In this document: piece after piece, positions 48,667-57,960 of the stretch
Position numbering within the stretch: the first letter of the stretch is position 1
Layout of the letters: the number at the start of each line of letters is the position of its first letter
Assembly (NCBI RefSeq): GCF_024298825.1
Contig: NZ_CP101153.1
Coordinates: 744,001-808,000 of the forward strand
Source of the DNA: Haloglomus salinum
Lineage (GTDB): Archaea; Halobacteriota; Halobacteria; Halobacteriales; Haloarculaceae
Direction: 5' to 3'
Length of the DNA stretch: 64,000 nt
Program-made: the position numbers and the translations under genes
The notes under the pieces: model-generated
What the model saw: the letters and a program-made list of their open reading frames with translations, nothing else
Told to the model about the DNA's origin: nothing
Databases searched by the model: none

Positions 48667-51600
48667 ATGCACATCAAAGAGCTCGTACTGGACGACTTCA
48701 AGAGCTTCGGCCGGAAGACACGCATCCCGTTCTATCAGGACTTCACCACCATCAGCGGCCCGAACGGCTCTGGCAAGTCGAACATCATCGACGCCGTCCT
48801 GTTCGCGCTCGGGCTCGCCCGGACCTCGGGCATCCGCGCCGACAAGCTCACGGACCTGATATACAACCCCGGCCACGACGACGAGGCGAACGACTTCTCC
48901 GGCGAGCGCGAGGCCAGCGTGGAGGTCATCCTCGCCAACGAGGACCGCACGCTGGAGCGCTCGCAGGTCGTCAGCGCCGCCGGCACGGAGGACGTCGGCG
49001 ACGTGGACGAGATCTCCATCCGTCGACGCGTCAAGCAGACCGACGAGGACACCTACTACTCGTACTACTACCTCAACGGTCGCTCGGTGAACCTCGCCGA
49101 CATCCGCGACCTGCTCGCCCAGGCCGGCGTCACGCCCGAGGGGTACAACGTCGTGATGCAGGGCGACGTGACCGAGATCATCACGATGACCGCGGGCCGG
49201 CGCCGCGAGATTATCGACGAGATCGCGGGCGTCGCCGAGTTCGACGCGAAGAAGGCCGACGCGTTCGAGGAACTGGAGACGGTCCAGGAACGTATCGAGG
49301 AGGCCGACCTCCGTATCGAGGAGAAGGAGAAACGCCTCGAGGAACTCGAGGACGAACGCGAGACCGCACTGGAGTACCGCGACCTGAAAGAGGAGAAAGC
49401 CGAATACGAGGGCTACCTCAAGGCCGCGGAGCTGGAGACGAAGCGGGGCGAGCTGACGGAGACCCGCGAGACCATCGAGGAGACCGAGGCGGAACTCGCG
49501 ACCCTCCGCGAGGAGCTCGACAGCCGCCAGGGACGGGTCACCCGCCTGGAGGACGAACTCGCCGAGCTCAACCGCGAGATCGAGCGCAAGGGCGAGGACG
49601 AGCAGCTCGCCATCAAGCGCGAGATGGAGGAGATCAAGGGCGAGATATCCCGGCTCGAGGACAAGATATCGAACGCCGAGGAGCGCATCGAGGCCGCCGA
49701 GAACGAGCGCCGGCAGGCGTTCGTCAAGATCGACCGGAAGAACGAGGAGGTCGACGAGCTGGAGGGGGAGATCCGCCAGCTGAAGGTCCAGAAGTCCTCG
49801 CTGAAGGCCGACGCCGTCGAGAAGCAGGAGGCGCTCGACGAGGTCGAGGCCGACATCGAGGCCATCGACACGGAGTACGACGAGCTCCGGGAGAACCTCG
49901 CCGCGAAGCGCGAGGAACTGGACGACCTGAAGGACGAGAAGAACGAGCTCCAGCGCGAGCAGGACCGCCTCACCGACGAGGCACGCCGGCGCTCCAACGA
50001 GGAGCGCGAGAAGCGCGAGGCCATCGAGGAAGCGGAGGCCGACCTGCCCGAACTGCGCGCCGAGCTGTCCGACCTCGAGACCGAGCGCGAGAAGGCCCAG
50101 AAGAACCGCGAGACCATCACGGAGGTCGTCGAGGACCTCAAGACCGAGAAGCGCTCGCTGACCGACGACCTCGACGACGTCGAGGACGAGATCAAGGCCA
50201 AGCAGTCCGAGTACGCCGAGCTCGAAGCGAACGCCGGGCAGAGCGGCGATCAGTCCTACGGCCGCGCGGTGACGACCATCCTCAACGCCGGCATGGACGG
50301 CGTCCACGGCACCGTCGGGCAACTCGGCGGCGTCCCCGGCGAGTACGCCACCGCGTGTGAGACGGCCGCTGGCGGGCGGCTCGCGCACGTCGTGGTCGAC
50401 GACGACGGCGTCGGGCAGCGCGGCATCGAGCACCTGAAATCCCGAGGGGCGGGCCGGGCGACCTTCCTTCCCATCACCCAGATGGACGACCGCTCGCTCC
50501 CGAGCGCCCCGAGCCAGCCCGGCGTGGTCGACTTCGCGTACAACCTCGTCGACTTCGATTCGCACTACTCGGGTATCTTCTCGTACGTGCTGGGCGACAC
50601 GCTCGTCGTCGAGGACATCGAGACGGCACGGGACCTGATGGGCCAGTACCGCCTGGTGACGCTCGACGGCGAACTCGTCGAGAAGAGCGGCGCGATGACC
50701 GGCGGCTCCTCGTCGGGCTCGCGCTACTCGTTCACCAAGAGCGGCAAGGGCCGCATCGAGCGCGTCGCCGAGCGCATCAACGAGCTGGAGGACCAGCGCC
50801 GCGACCTCCGCGAGGAGATCCGCGACGTGGAGGACCGGCTCGAGGACGCCCGGGACCGCCAGTCGAACGCCGCCGAGCAGGTCCGGGACGTGGAGAACGA
50901 GATCGACCGCGTGGAGGGCGAGATAGCGGACACCGAATCGCGCGTCGAGCGGCTCGAATCGGAACTCGCGGACATCGAAGAGCAGCGCGAGGCGGTCTCG
51001 GAGGAGATGGACGAACTCGAGGAGACCATCGCCGCGAAGACCGCCGAAATCGAGTCCGTTCAGGCCGGAATCGCCGAACTCGAGACGGAGCTCGAGGAGT
51101 CCGAAATCGCCGAGCTGAACGCCGAGGCCGACGAACTCCGCGGGGAGATATCGGACCTCGAGGACCGGATGGACGACATCGACGGCGACCTGAACCAGCT
51201 CCAGCTGGAGAAGCAGTACGCCGAGAACGAGATCGACGACCTCCACGACACCATCGAGGACGCCCAGAACCGGAAGGCCGAGGCCGAGGACGCCGTCGAG
51301 GAGCTGGAGGAGAACATCGACGAGCAGGAGGAACTGCTCGCGGAGAAGGAGGCGGCCGTCGCCGAACTCGAGGAAGAGCTCGCGGACCTGAAGGAGGAGC
51401 GCGAGGACCTCAAGGACGAGTTGCGGGCGGCCCGGCAAGAACGCGACGCACAGAAGGACGCCGTCTCGTCGGTCGAGTCCGACCTCTCGGAGCTGGAGGG
51501 CGAGGCCGAGCGCCTCGAGTGGGAGGTCGACGAACTCGAGGACGAGGTCGGCGACTACGACGCCGAGGAGATTCCCGACCACGGCTTCGTCAAGGGGCAG

Positions 51601-52263
51601 ATAACGAAGCTGGAGAACCAGATGGCCGAGCTGGAGCCGGTCAACATGCGCGCCATCGACCAGTACGACACGGTCCAGGACGCCCTCGAGGACCTGCAGG
51701 AGAAACGCGAGGTGCTGCAGGAGGAGGCCGACGGCATCCGCGAGCGCATCGAGGGCTACGAGGAGCGCAAACGCGAGGTGTTCATGGAGGCCTACGAGGG
51801 CATCAACGACCACTTCCAGCGCATCTTCGCGAAGCTGTCGGACGGCTCGGGTGAGCTCCACCTCGAGAACCGCGAGGACCCGTTCGACGGCGGCCTGACG
51901 ATGAAGGCCCAGCCACGGGACAAGCCGGTCCAGCGGCTCGCGGCCATGTCCGGCGGCGAGAAGTCGCTGACTGCGCTGGCGTTCATCTTTGCCATCCAGC
52001 GGTTCAACCCGGCGCCGTTCTACGCGCTGGACGAGGTCGACGCCTTCCTCGACGCCGCGAACGCCGAGATGGTCGGGGAGATGGTCGACGAACTCGCCGG
52101 CGACGCGCAGTTCATCGTCGTCTCGCACCGCGCCGCGCTGCTGGAGCGCTCCGAGCGCGCCATCGGCGTGATGATGCAGGACGACAACGTCTCGGCCGTC
52201 ACCGGCATCGATCTCTCCGAGGAGGGACCGGACAGCGACGAGGAGGTGGTCGCGGATGACTGA
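48667..52263 (+). CDS. smc: Chromosome segregation protein SMC
   Basis: A 1198-residue SMC ATPase that forms a ring-like dimer to organise and separate chromosomes. Walker A is GPNGSGKSN at residues 31-39. Two long coiled coils flank the hinge (about residues 525-700; GQSGDQSYGRAVTTILNAG to SGAMTGGSSSG). The C-terminal head has the ABC signature MSGGEKSLTALAF near residue 1094, and Walker B FYALDEVDAFLD. Arms are very acidic. Full length for the family. scpA follows by 12 bp, so kleisin and SMC are made together. No scpB is adjacent. Confidence 0.97.
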   Translation: MHIKELVLDDFKSFGRKTRIPFYQDFTTISGPNGSGKSNIIDAVLFALGLARTSGIRADKLTDLIYNPGHDDEANDFSGEREASVEVILANEDRTLERSQVVSAAGTEDVGDVDEISIRRRVKQTDEDTYYSYYYLNGRSVNLADIRDLLAQAGVTPEGYNVVMQGDVTEIITMTAGRRREIIDEIAGVAEFDAKKADAFEELETVQERIEEADLRIEEKEKRLEELEDERETALEYRDLKEEKAEYEGYLKAAELETKRGELTETRETIEETEAELATLREELDSRQGRVTRLEDELAELNREIERKGEDEQLAIKREMEEIKGEISRLEDKISNAEERIEAAENERRQAFVKIDRKNEEVDELEGEIRQLKVQKSSLKADAVEKQEALDEVEADIEAIDTEYDELRENLAAKREELDDLKDEKNELQREQDRLTDEARRRSNEEREKREAIEEAEADLPELRAELSDLETEREKAQKNRETITEVVEDLKTEKRSLTDDLDDVEDEIKAKQSEYAELEANAGQSGDQSYGRAVTTILNAGMDGVHGTVGQLGGVPGEYATACETAAGGRLAHVVVDDDGVGQRGIEHLKSRGAGRATFLPITQMDDRSLPSAPSQPGVVDFAYNLVDFDSHYSGIFSYVLGDTLVVEDIETARDLMGQYRLVTLDGELVEKSGAMTGGSSSGSRYSFTKSGKGRIERVAERINELEDQRRDLREEIRDVEDRLEDARDRQSNAAEQVRDVENEIDRVEGEIADTESRVERLESELADIEEQREAVSEEMDELEETIAAKTAEIESVQAGIAELETELEESEIAELNAEADELRGEISDLEDRMDDIDGDLNQLQLEKQYAENEIDDLHDTIEDAQNRKAEAEDAVEELEENIDEQEELLAEKEAAVAELEEELADLKEEREDLKDELRAARQERDAQKDAVSSVESDLSELEGEAERLEWEVDELEDEVGDYDAEEIPDHGFVKGQITKLENQMAELEPVNMRAIDQYDTVQDALEDLQEKREVLQEEADGIRERIEGYEERKREVFMEAYEGINDHFQRIFAKLSDGSGELHLENREDPFDGGLTMKAQPRDKPVQRLAAMSGGEKSLTALAFIFAIQRFNPAPFYALDEVDAFLDAANAEMVGEMVDELAGDAQFIVVSHRAALLERSERAIGVMMQDDNVSAVTGIDLSEEGPDSDEEVVADD

Positions 52264-52275
52264 CGGGTGGTCGAT

Positions 52276-53331
52276 ATGAGCGACGACGACATCCCGCTGA
52301 ACATCGCGGGCCACGAGGACCGGACGCCACCGGGCGAGGCCGACGACGGGGACGAGGCGAGCGACGCGTCCGGCGACCCCGAACCGGGCGAGCCGTCGGT
52401 CGACGTGCCCGGCCTCGGCCCCGACGAGTCGGACGACGAGGCCGACACCGACACCGGCTTCGGCGGCTTCTCCGTCGCCGAGGAGGTCGAGGCGGTCGAC
52501 GAGAGCGACATCGGGGACGACGAGGGCGTCGAGCCGGTCGAGATGCTCGTCCAGCTCGCGGACGAGAACCGCATCGACCCCTGGGACATCGACATCGTCA
52601 CCGTCACCGACGCGTTCCTCGACCGGCTGGACGGCGCCGACATCCGCACGGGCGGGCGGGCGCTGTTCTACGCGAGCGTCCTCTTGCGGATGAAGAGCGA
52701 CGCGATGCTCGCCGACGATGACGACGACGCCTGGGAGGCGGACCAGCGCGAGCCCTGGGAGGTCGCGTGGGAGGACGGCCCGGCCGACGCCGAGGGCGCG
52801 GCGGGCGACCCGTCGGTCGACCCCATCGCCGGCCTCGAACAGGAGATGGAGCGCCGGCTCGACCGGAAGAACGCCCGCGGGATGCCCCAGACGCTGGACG
52901 AACTCGTCCGGGAGCTCCGCGAACGGGAGCGCGAGTCCCGGTGGAAGGAGTCCCGGACCTACGACACCAGCGGCTCACCCAGCGGCTACAGCCGCGGGAC
53001 CCAGACCCTGGACTACCGCTCGGGCGACGATTTCCGGATGGAGGAGGAGCCGACGGTCGACGACGTGACCGGCACCGCACACGACGAGCACATGGAGGAC
53101 ATCATCACGGAGGTCTACACGGCGCTCCGTGAGCAGTACGACCAGGGCCGTGCCGAGGTGCTGTTCGCCGAGGTGGAGGCGGCCGGCGGCAGCAAGGTCC
53201 AGACGTTCCTCGGGCTGCTCTTTCTCGCACACCGTGGCCAGGTACGCCTCGAACAGGACGAGACGTTCGGCGACCTCTGGGTGCAGGACCCCGCCGCCGT
53301 GGAAGGGACCGAGGAAGCGGTCGCGGACTGA
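52276..53331 (+). CDS. scpA: Segregation and condensation protein A (kleisin)
   Basis: A 351-residue kleisin that bridges the SMC heads. An acidic, disordered N-terminal region (about 75 residues) precedes the ScpA N-domain: EPVEMLVQLADENRIDPWDIDIVTVTDAFLDRLDGADIRTGGRALFYASVLLRMKSDAML. A variable linker and a C-terminal winged helix (RAEVLFAEVEAAGGSKVQTFLGLLFLAHRGQVRLEQDETFGDLWV) follow. ATG 52276 is used rather than GTG 52267. It is larger than bacterial ScpA because of the acidic insert. Confidence 0.94.
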   Translation: MSDDDIPLNIAGHEDRTPPGEADDGDEASDASGDPEPGEPSVDVPGLGPDESDDEADTDTGFGGFSVAEEVEAVDESDIGDDEGVEPVEMLVQLADENRIDPWDIDIVTVTDAFLDRLDGADIRTGGRALFYASVLLRMKSDAMLADDDDDAWEADQREPWEVAWEDGPADAEGAAGDPSVDPIAGLEQEMERRLDRKNARGMPQTLDELVRELRERERESRWKESRTYDTSGSPSGYSRGTQTLDYRSGDDFRMEEEPTVDDVTGTAHDEHMEDIITEVYTALREQYDQGRAEVLFAEVEAAGGSKVQTFLGLLFLAHRGQVRLEQDETFGDLWVQDPAAVEGTEEAVAD

Positions 53332-53400
53332 CTGTCACTGGTTCTCACGAAAACTGCTCTTTGTATCTCCGGCTGGTTCTTGTGAGTTCCACCAGTATCG

Positions 53401-53673
53401 ATGAACATGTCACGCGTCGCAGCCCTCTCGACATCGCTTCGTGCGGAACTAGCGACCCTCTCCCCGGCGGCCCGCGGGCTCCTCCTGGGGGTCGCGCTGC
53501 TCGTCCTCGAGACGTTCCTCGAACCGTTCGATACGGCGACATCAGGCGTGATCATCCTCGTCGGGGGCGTCGCGCTCGCCGCCGAAGGTCGCGACTGGTG
53601 GCCGGACGCCGGCCGATTGCTGGCAGCCGCCGGTGGGGTTCTCGTCCTTGGCAGCCTGCTCGTCCCGTTCTGA
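53401..53673 (+). CDS. Small membrane protein
   Basis: A 90-residue protein with three hydrophobic segments (ARGLLLGVALLVLETFL, SGVIILVGGVALAAEG, LLAAAGGVLVLGSLLVPF) and a basic-poor N-terminus. Function unknown. ATG 53401 or ATG 53407 are both possible. It is convergent with the DehI-like gene, five bases apart. Confidence 0.68.
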   Translation: MNMSRVAALSTSLRAELATLSPAARGLLLGVALLVLETFLEPFDTATSGVIILVGGVALAAEGRDWWPDAGRLLAAAGGVLVLGSLLVPF

Positions 53674-53678
53674 ACGGC

Positions 53679-54596
53679 TTAGTCCCCCACCCGCCAGCCC
53701 CGCTCCCCGGTCGCGTCGACCGTCGCCCCGTACGCGTGGAGGAACGGGAGTACGCCGCTCGCGCCCGCGGCGAACGCCGCGAAGGTGTTCCGCAGGTCCG
53801 CAAGCGCGTCCTCGGGGTCGTCGACACCCGCCACCGCGAGCCCCTCGGTCGTCACGGTGAACGGGGCCGGTGGGGCCTCGATGAACGCCGCCACGGTCTC
53901 GTCGGCGGCCTCACGGGCGGCATCGAAGCCGACCTCGTCGGCCTCACGGAGCGGTGCGGTGTCCGTCCAGACGGTCTCCAGATACGACGGCCACTGCGCG
54001 AGACACCGATAGATCGAGGGCAGGAACGCCGTTCCGTGGTAGTCCTCGATCGCTCCGACCGCGTCGGGTGCGGCCTCGCGGGCCGCGTCGCTGCCCAGCA
54101 CGGTCACGCGCGTGCCGCGGTCGGCGTCGAGCCAGCCGGTCGCGGGAGCGGTCGCGGCGTGGTCCTCGCGGGCGCCGTCGAAGCCCTCGGAGAGCGCGTG
54201 GTCACAGACCGCGAACAGGGCGGCCAGACGGGGTGCGACGATGTCGAAGGTGGCCAGTTGCCCCCGGAGCGCCGCGAAGTCGGCCGGCGACAGGTCGACA
54301 TCATCGGGGTCGTACGCGGGGAGGCCGGCGTCGTCGCTGCTGCCGTCAGCCTCCCCCGATTCCAGCGCCCCCAGCACGCGGTCGCGGTACCGGACGGAGA
54401 AGTCGGTGAACGCCCGGGTCTGGAACAGTGGCTTCACGCTCGTCCAGAGGCGGCGGGCCGCATGCGGGCGATTGGCGACGAGCGTCCGCCAGATGCTGTT
54501 GACGATGGGTGCCCGGAACGTGGACATCACGTCCTCGTAGAGGCCGCGTCGCCAGCCGGTCGCGTCGGCGAGGTGGAGCTGTCGGGTCGGGTCCAT
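53679..54596 (-). CDS. DehI family protein (haloacid dehalogenase-like)
   Basis: A 305-residue all-helical protein resembling DehI, the 2-haloacid dehalogenase family that acts on both D and L isomers. Matching stretches are GLYEDVMSTFRAPIVNSIWRTLVANRPHAARRLWTSVKPLFQTRAF, DDVDLSPADFAALRGQLATFDIVAPRLAALFAVCDHAL, and YHGTAFLPSIYRCLAQWPSYLETVWTDTAPLREADE. Two DehI-like halves can be seen. Dehalogenase activity in this lineage is not proved; the Asp that acts in known enzymes was not aligned here. The gene stands alone, 63 bp upstream of nothing on its strand but mtnP. Confidence 0.78.
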   Translation of the reverse strand: MDPTRQLHLADATGWRRGLYEDVMSTFRAPIVNSIWRTLVANRPHAARRLWTSVKPLFQTRAFTDFSVRYRDRVLGALESGEADGSSDDAGLPAYDPDDVDLSPADFAALRGQLATFDIVAPRLAALFAVCDHALSEGFDGAREDHAATAPATGWLDADRGTRVTVLGSDAAREAAPDAVGAIEDYHGTAFLPSIYRCLAQWPSYLETVWTDTAPLREADEVGFDAAREAADETVAAFIEAPPAPFTVTTEGLAVAGVDDPEDALADLRNTFAAFAAGASGVLPFLHAYGATVDATGERGWRVGD

Positions 54597-54659
54597 ACCC
54601 GTCCCGCGGGCGCTGGGGGGTAGTGATTATCCCCGGTGCGCGCAGCCGGTGCAGGCCCG

Positions 54660-55523
54660 TCAGAAGCCCTCGGGGTCGTTGAGGTAGTCGTCGACGAGCA
54701 GCTCCAGGGGCTCGCGCGTCTCGACCGGGATGGCCTCGGGCGGCGTGGTAATGGCGCCGGCGAGCGCCGAACCGCAGTCACAGTCCCGCTCGTCGGGGAG
54801 GGTCCGGATGGCGCGTTCGAGGACCGCGTTGATGGCGGCCTCGTTGGCCGCGGCGTTCTCCTGGACCTCCGCCAGCGTGACGCCCTCGTCACGCCAGACG
54901 TCGTAGTCGGTGACGCCGGTCAGCGTGGCGTAGCAGAGTTCGGCCTCCCGAGCGAGGTTCGCCTCGGGAACGGTGGTCATGCCGATGACGTCCCAGTCGT
55001 TCGCCCGGTAGAACTCGCTCTCGGCGCGGGTGGAGAACTGTGGCCCCTCGATGCAGACGTAGGTCCCTCCGTCGGCGAGGTCGGCGTCGGTCGCGTCGGC
55101 CGAATCGACGAGATGCTCGCGGGTGTGCGGGCAGTACGGGTCCGCCATGGAGAGGTGCGCGACCACGCCGTCGCCGAAGAAGCTCATCGGACGCTGCTTC
55201 GTCCGGTCGAAGTACTGGTCCGGCACCACGAGGGTCCGGGGCGAGAGGTCCTCGCGGAGGCTGCCGACGGCGTTCGTCGAGAGGACGCGCTCGACGCCGA
55301 CCTGCTTCAGCGCGTGGATGTTCGCCCGATACGGCACCTCCGTCGGGGAGAGCGAGTGGTTGCGGCCGTGCCGCGGGAGGAAGACGACCTCCTCGCCGGC
55401 CAGCTCGCCCACCGTGAGCCGACCGCTCGGCTCGCCGAACGGTGTCTCGACGTACTGGGTCGCCTCCTGCTCCAGGTCCAGCGCCTCGTACACCCCGCTG
55501 CCACCGATGATTCCGACTGCCAT
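54660..55523 (-). CDS. mtnP: S-methyl-5'-thioadenosine phosphorylase
   Basis: A 287-residue enzyme that cleaves methylthioadenosine with phosphate for methionine salvage. Signatures: VGIIGGSGVYE, FLPRHGRNHSLSPTEVPYRANIHALKQVGVERVLSTNAVGSL, LVVPDQYFDRTKQRPMSFFGDG, YVCIEGPQFSTRAESEFYRANDWDVIGMTTVPEANLAREAELCYATLTGVTDYDVW. A C-terminal CDCGSAL pair of cysteines is seen, as in archaeal enzymes where it may form a disulfide. The gene lies upstream of DehI-like on the same strand, 63 bp apart. Confidence 0.95.
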   Translation of the reverse strand: MAVGIIGGSGVYEALDLEQEATQYVETPFGEPSGRLTVGELAGEEVVFLPRHGRNHSLSPTEVPYRANIHALKQVGVERVLSTNAVGSLREDLSPRTLVVPDQYFDRTKQRPMSFFGDGVVAHLSMADPYCPHTREHLVDSADATDADLADGGTYVCIEGPQFSTRAESEFYRANDWDVIGMTTVPEANLAREAELCYATLTGVTDYDVWRDEGVTLAEVQENAAANEAAINAVLERAIRTLPDERDCDCGSALAGAITTPPEAIPVETREPLELLVDDYLNDPEGF

Positions 55524-55676
55524 ACGTCGGGCTGGGGAGCGGGACGTACTTGATTGTGGGTGGCGGGGAACGGGGAGCACCCTGCGAACAGCCGTCGTGC
55601 CGCAGGAATTACCGACCAGTTCGGGAGATTACGGGTATATCGCCCGGATTCGGGAGGAATCCGGGACTGCAGTCGC

Positions 55677-56690
55677 CTACTCCCACCAGTCGCTCCGGCG
55701 CTCGGAGTAGGACGCGCTCTCGCGGAGTGGCTCGGGGTACTCCCCGCCCTCCAGTCCGAAACCGACGCCGAGCCAGCGGCCGACGTGCCAGCCGACGGCC
55801 TCGGTGTCGAGGTCGGTGACGGTGATCTCCAGCCGGGTGTACCACTCGCGGGCGCCATCGCCGTCGGGGTCCGTCCCGAGGAGGTAGCCACACGACCCCG
55901 ACGAGGTCGAGCAGGGCGACTCGTCGGTCGCGCGGATGGTGATATCGGCGGCGCTCCGGTTGTCCGTCAGGACGAACGAGACGTTCTCCGGGACGGTGCC
56001 GTCGGCACCGTCGGCGAAGTAACCCAGCGCCCCGTCGACCTGCCGGCGGGCCTCGTCGCGCTCGCTCGGCGGGAGCGTCGACACGTCGACGTACACCGAG
56101 AGCGTCTCCGACCGCCAGGGGAGCGCCCGCTCGCTCGCATCCGTCTGTGGCGGCGTGGTCAGCGTCGAGGACGCCTGCATCACGGATTCAGGGGCGTCGC
56201 CGTGGTTCAGCCCGAGCGAGTGGCCGAGCTCGTGTTTCAGCACCTGGACCGTCGATTCGTCGGAGAAGCCGGTCCTGACCTCGACGCTGACGGGTGGGTC
56301 GAACTGGCCGGGCTTCGTGATGACCGGCGCACAGCCCGCGGCGTGCTCCTCGGTCCCGCACGCGGCGACCGACTCGACGAACGTGACCCGCACGTCCGGG
56401 TCGGACTCGTTCGCGACGAGCCGGTACTCGATGGGGTAGCCCGCGTACTGCTCGCTGTTGGCCTCCCAGTAGTCGAGCGCCTGACGGACGAGCGGCGTGA
56501 AATCGCGCGACTCGTTGGCCGACCCGACCACCGCGACGGTCAGGGTCTCCTGCCGGTAGGGGTTGTCCTCGTCGCCGGTCCAGACCGGGTCGCCGCCACC
56601 GTCGTCGAGGCTCGGCCCACCGGGCCCGAGTGTACAGCCCGAGAGGACGAGGAGCGCTGCCACCAGGAACGGTACCGCCCGTTTCCTCAT
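55677..56690 (-). CDS. Secreted metzincin (matrixin-like) lipoprotein
   Basis: A 337-residue exported protease. A Sec-type signal with a lipobox LSGC (Cys19) would anchor it outside the cell by a lipid. The zinc site HELGHSLGLNH holds H153, H157 and H163, with E154 as catalyst, and VM171 is a possible Met-turn. It resembles haloarchaeal matrixin-type proteases. After this domain a second beta-rich part (residues 190-337) repeats some of the same pattern (SVYVDVSTLPP, GWHVGRWLGVGFGLEGG) and may be a decayed copy. No operon. Confidence 0.85.
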   Translation of the reverse strand: MRKRAVPFLVAALLVLSGCTLGPGGPSLDDGGGDPVWTGDEDNPYRQETLTVAVVGSANESRDFTPLVRQALDYWEANSEQYAGYPIEYRLVANESDPDVRVTFVESVAACGTEEHAAGCAPVITKPGQFDPPVSVEVRTGFSDESTVQVLKHELGHSLGLNHGDAPESVMQASSTLTTPPQTDASERALPWRSETLSVYVDVSTLPPSERDEARRQVDGALGYFADGADGTVPENVSFVLTDNRSAADITIRATDESPCSTSSGSCGYLLGTDPDGDGAREWYTRLEITVTDLDTEAVGWHVGRWLGVGFGLEGGEYPEPLRESASYSERRSDWWE

Positions 56691-56819
56691 TGCTCGCGGC
56701 TACGCGATGGGCGCGTATGGGGCTTGCGGCCACCGACACCCGAGCAGCCATAGAGCCGCGTGAGCCGCGCGAACACGGCTGTTCGGGCGTTCAGACAGGA
56801 CGACCCACGAGGGACCGGG

Positions 56820-57911
56820 TCACTCGAACGTGGCGTCGAACGCGTCGGCACCCAGCGGCTCGTGGCGGCCGGCGCCGACGTTCTCGTCGACGTGCTCCGG
56901 GCTGCCCGTCCCGACGAGCGCGGCGGTCACGCCCGGCGCCGAGCGGGCGAAGTTGATGGCCCGCTGGGCGGGTGTCTCACCGGCCAGCTTCGACGCCACG
57001 TCGTCGGGGATGGCCCCCTCGCTCGCGAGGGCACCCTGCTTCAGTGGCGCGCTGGTGAAGACGTCCAGTCCGGCCTCGTGGGCGAACGCGAGCGCGCTCT
57101 GTGGCCCCTCGGGCCCGTCGTGGGCCGCACGGGTGAACGCGTCGGCCATGTGGACGTTGAACGGCAGCTGTACCGCCCGGAAGCCGGTCGCGTTCGTGTC
57201 CACGCGGTCGCTCGCGGCGCGTGCCCGGCGCACGACCTCGGGCAGGGAGAGATAGTGCGGGTGGTCCTGGGGCACCCGGAAGCACTCCCAGGTCGCGACG
57301 CCGTAGTAGCGCAGGTCGCCGGCCTCGCGGCGCTCCTCCAGCCGGACGAACGCGGCCTCCAGCAGGTCGTACACCGCCTCGCGGTCGCGCTCCTCCAGCT
57401 GCGTCTCGGGGTTGTGGACGTAGTACAGGTCGACCGTGTCCAGCCCGAGGTTCTCCAGCGACAGGTCCAGCGACCGGTCCAGGAAGCGCGGGGCGAGGCA
57501 GTTCCCCCGGACCATCTCCTCGGGGCTCGCGTAATCGGGTTCGAACCACTCATCGCGGACGTACGCCGCCGGGTCGTCCGGCTGGGTGCCGTCGAACGGG
57601 ACGAACCCGCCTTTCGTCGCGACGAGCAGGGCCTCGCGGTCCACGTCGGCGGCCTCGATGGCCCGACCCACCGCGCGCTCCGAGCGCTGGGCGCGGTAGT
57701 TGACGGCCGTGTCGACGACGCTCACGCCGGACTCGACGGCCTGCCGCACCGCCGTCTCGTAGCGCTCGTCCTGCTCGTCCGTGGGGTTGCCGAGGTAGGT
57801 GCCGACGCCGACCGAGGAGACGACGCCCGGTCCGAACCGGCGGAAGTAGGTCCGCGCGAACTCCTCGTCGACGCCGTCGCGGTACGCCCACGACGCCTCC
57901 TTGGTGACCAT
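56820..57911 (-). CDS. Aldo/keto reductase family protein
   Basis: A 363-residue NAD(P)H-dependent TIM-barrel oxidoreductase. Visible are VSSVGVGTYLGNPTDEQDE, SVVDTAVNYRAQRSERAVGRAI (catalytic Tyr/Asp region), LLVATKGGFVPFDG (Lys), LDTVDLYYVHNPETQ (His-like position), and SAPLKQGALASEG near the end, then TAALVGTGSPEHVDEN. Substrate unknown. It contains an insertion around residues 105-125 not common in AKRs. Neighbour endonuclease V is on the same strand, 50 bp away. Confidence 0.9.
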   Translation of the reverse strand: MVTKEASWAYRDGVDEEFARTYFRRFGPGVVSSVGVGTYLGNPTDEQDERYETAVRQAVESGVSVVDTAVNYRAQRSERAVGRAIEAADVDREALLVATKGGFVPFDGTQPDDPAAYVRDEWFEPDYASPEEMVRGNCLAPRFLDRSLDLSLENLGLDTVDLYYVHNPETQLEERDREAVYDLLEAAFVRLEERREAGDLRYYGVATWECFRVPQDHPHYLSLPEVVRRARAASDRVDTNATGFRAVQLPFNVHMADAFTRAAHDGPEGPQSALAFAHEAGLDVFTSAPLKQGALASEGAIPDDVASKLAGETPAQRAINFARSAPGVTAALVGTGSPEHVDENVGAGRHEPLGADAFDATFE

Positions 57912-57960
57912 CGTTGCTCCGAGTTGGCGTGGTGGCGGGGTAGGTCTGACGTTCGGGCGG

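Noticed and set aside
47275-52314. Open frame of 1,679 codons on the minus strand, across smc
   Set aside because: Its last 249 codons are the real ligase gene; the rest is antisense to smc and exists because GC-rich, charge-rich coding DNA rarely makes stops on the other strand. Its sequence is low in family-like motifs.
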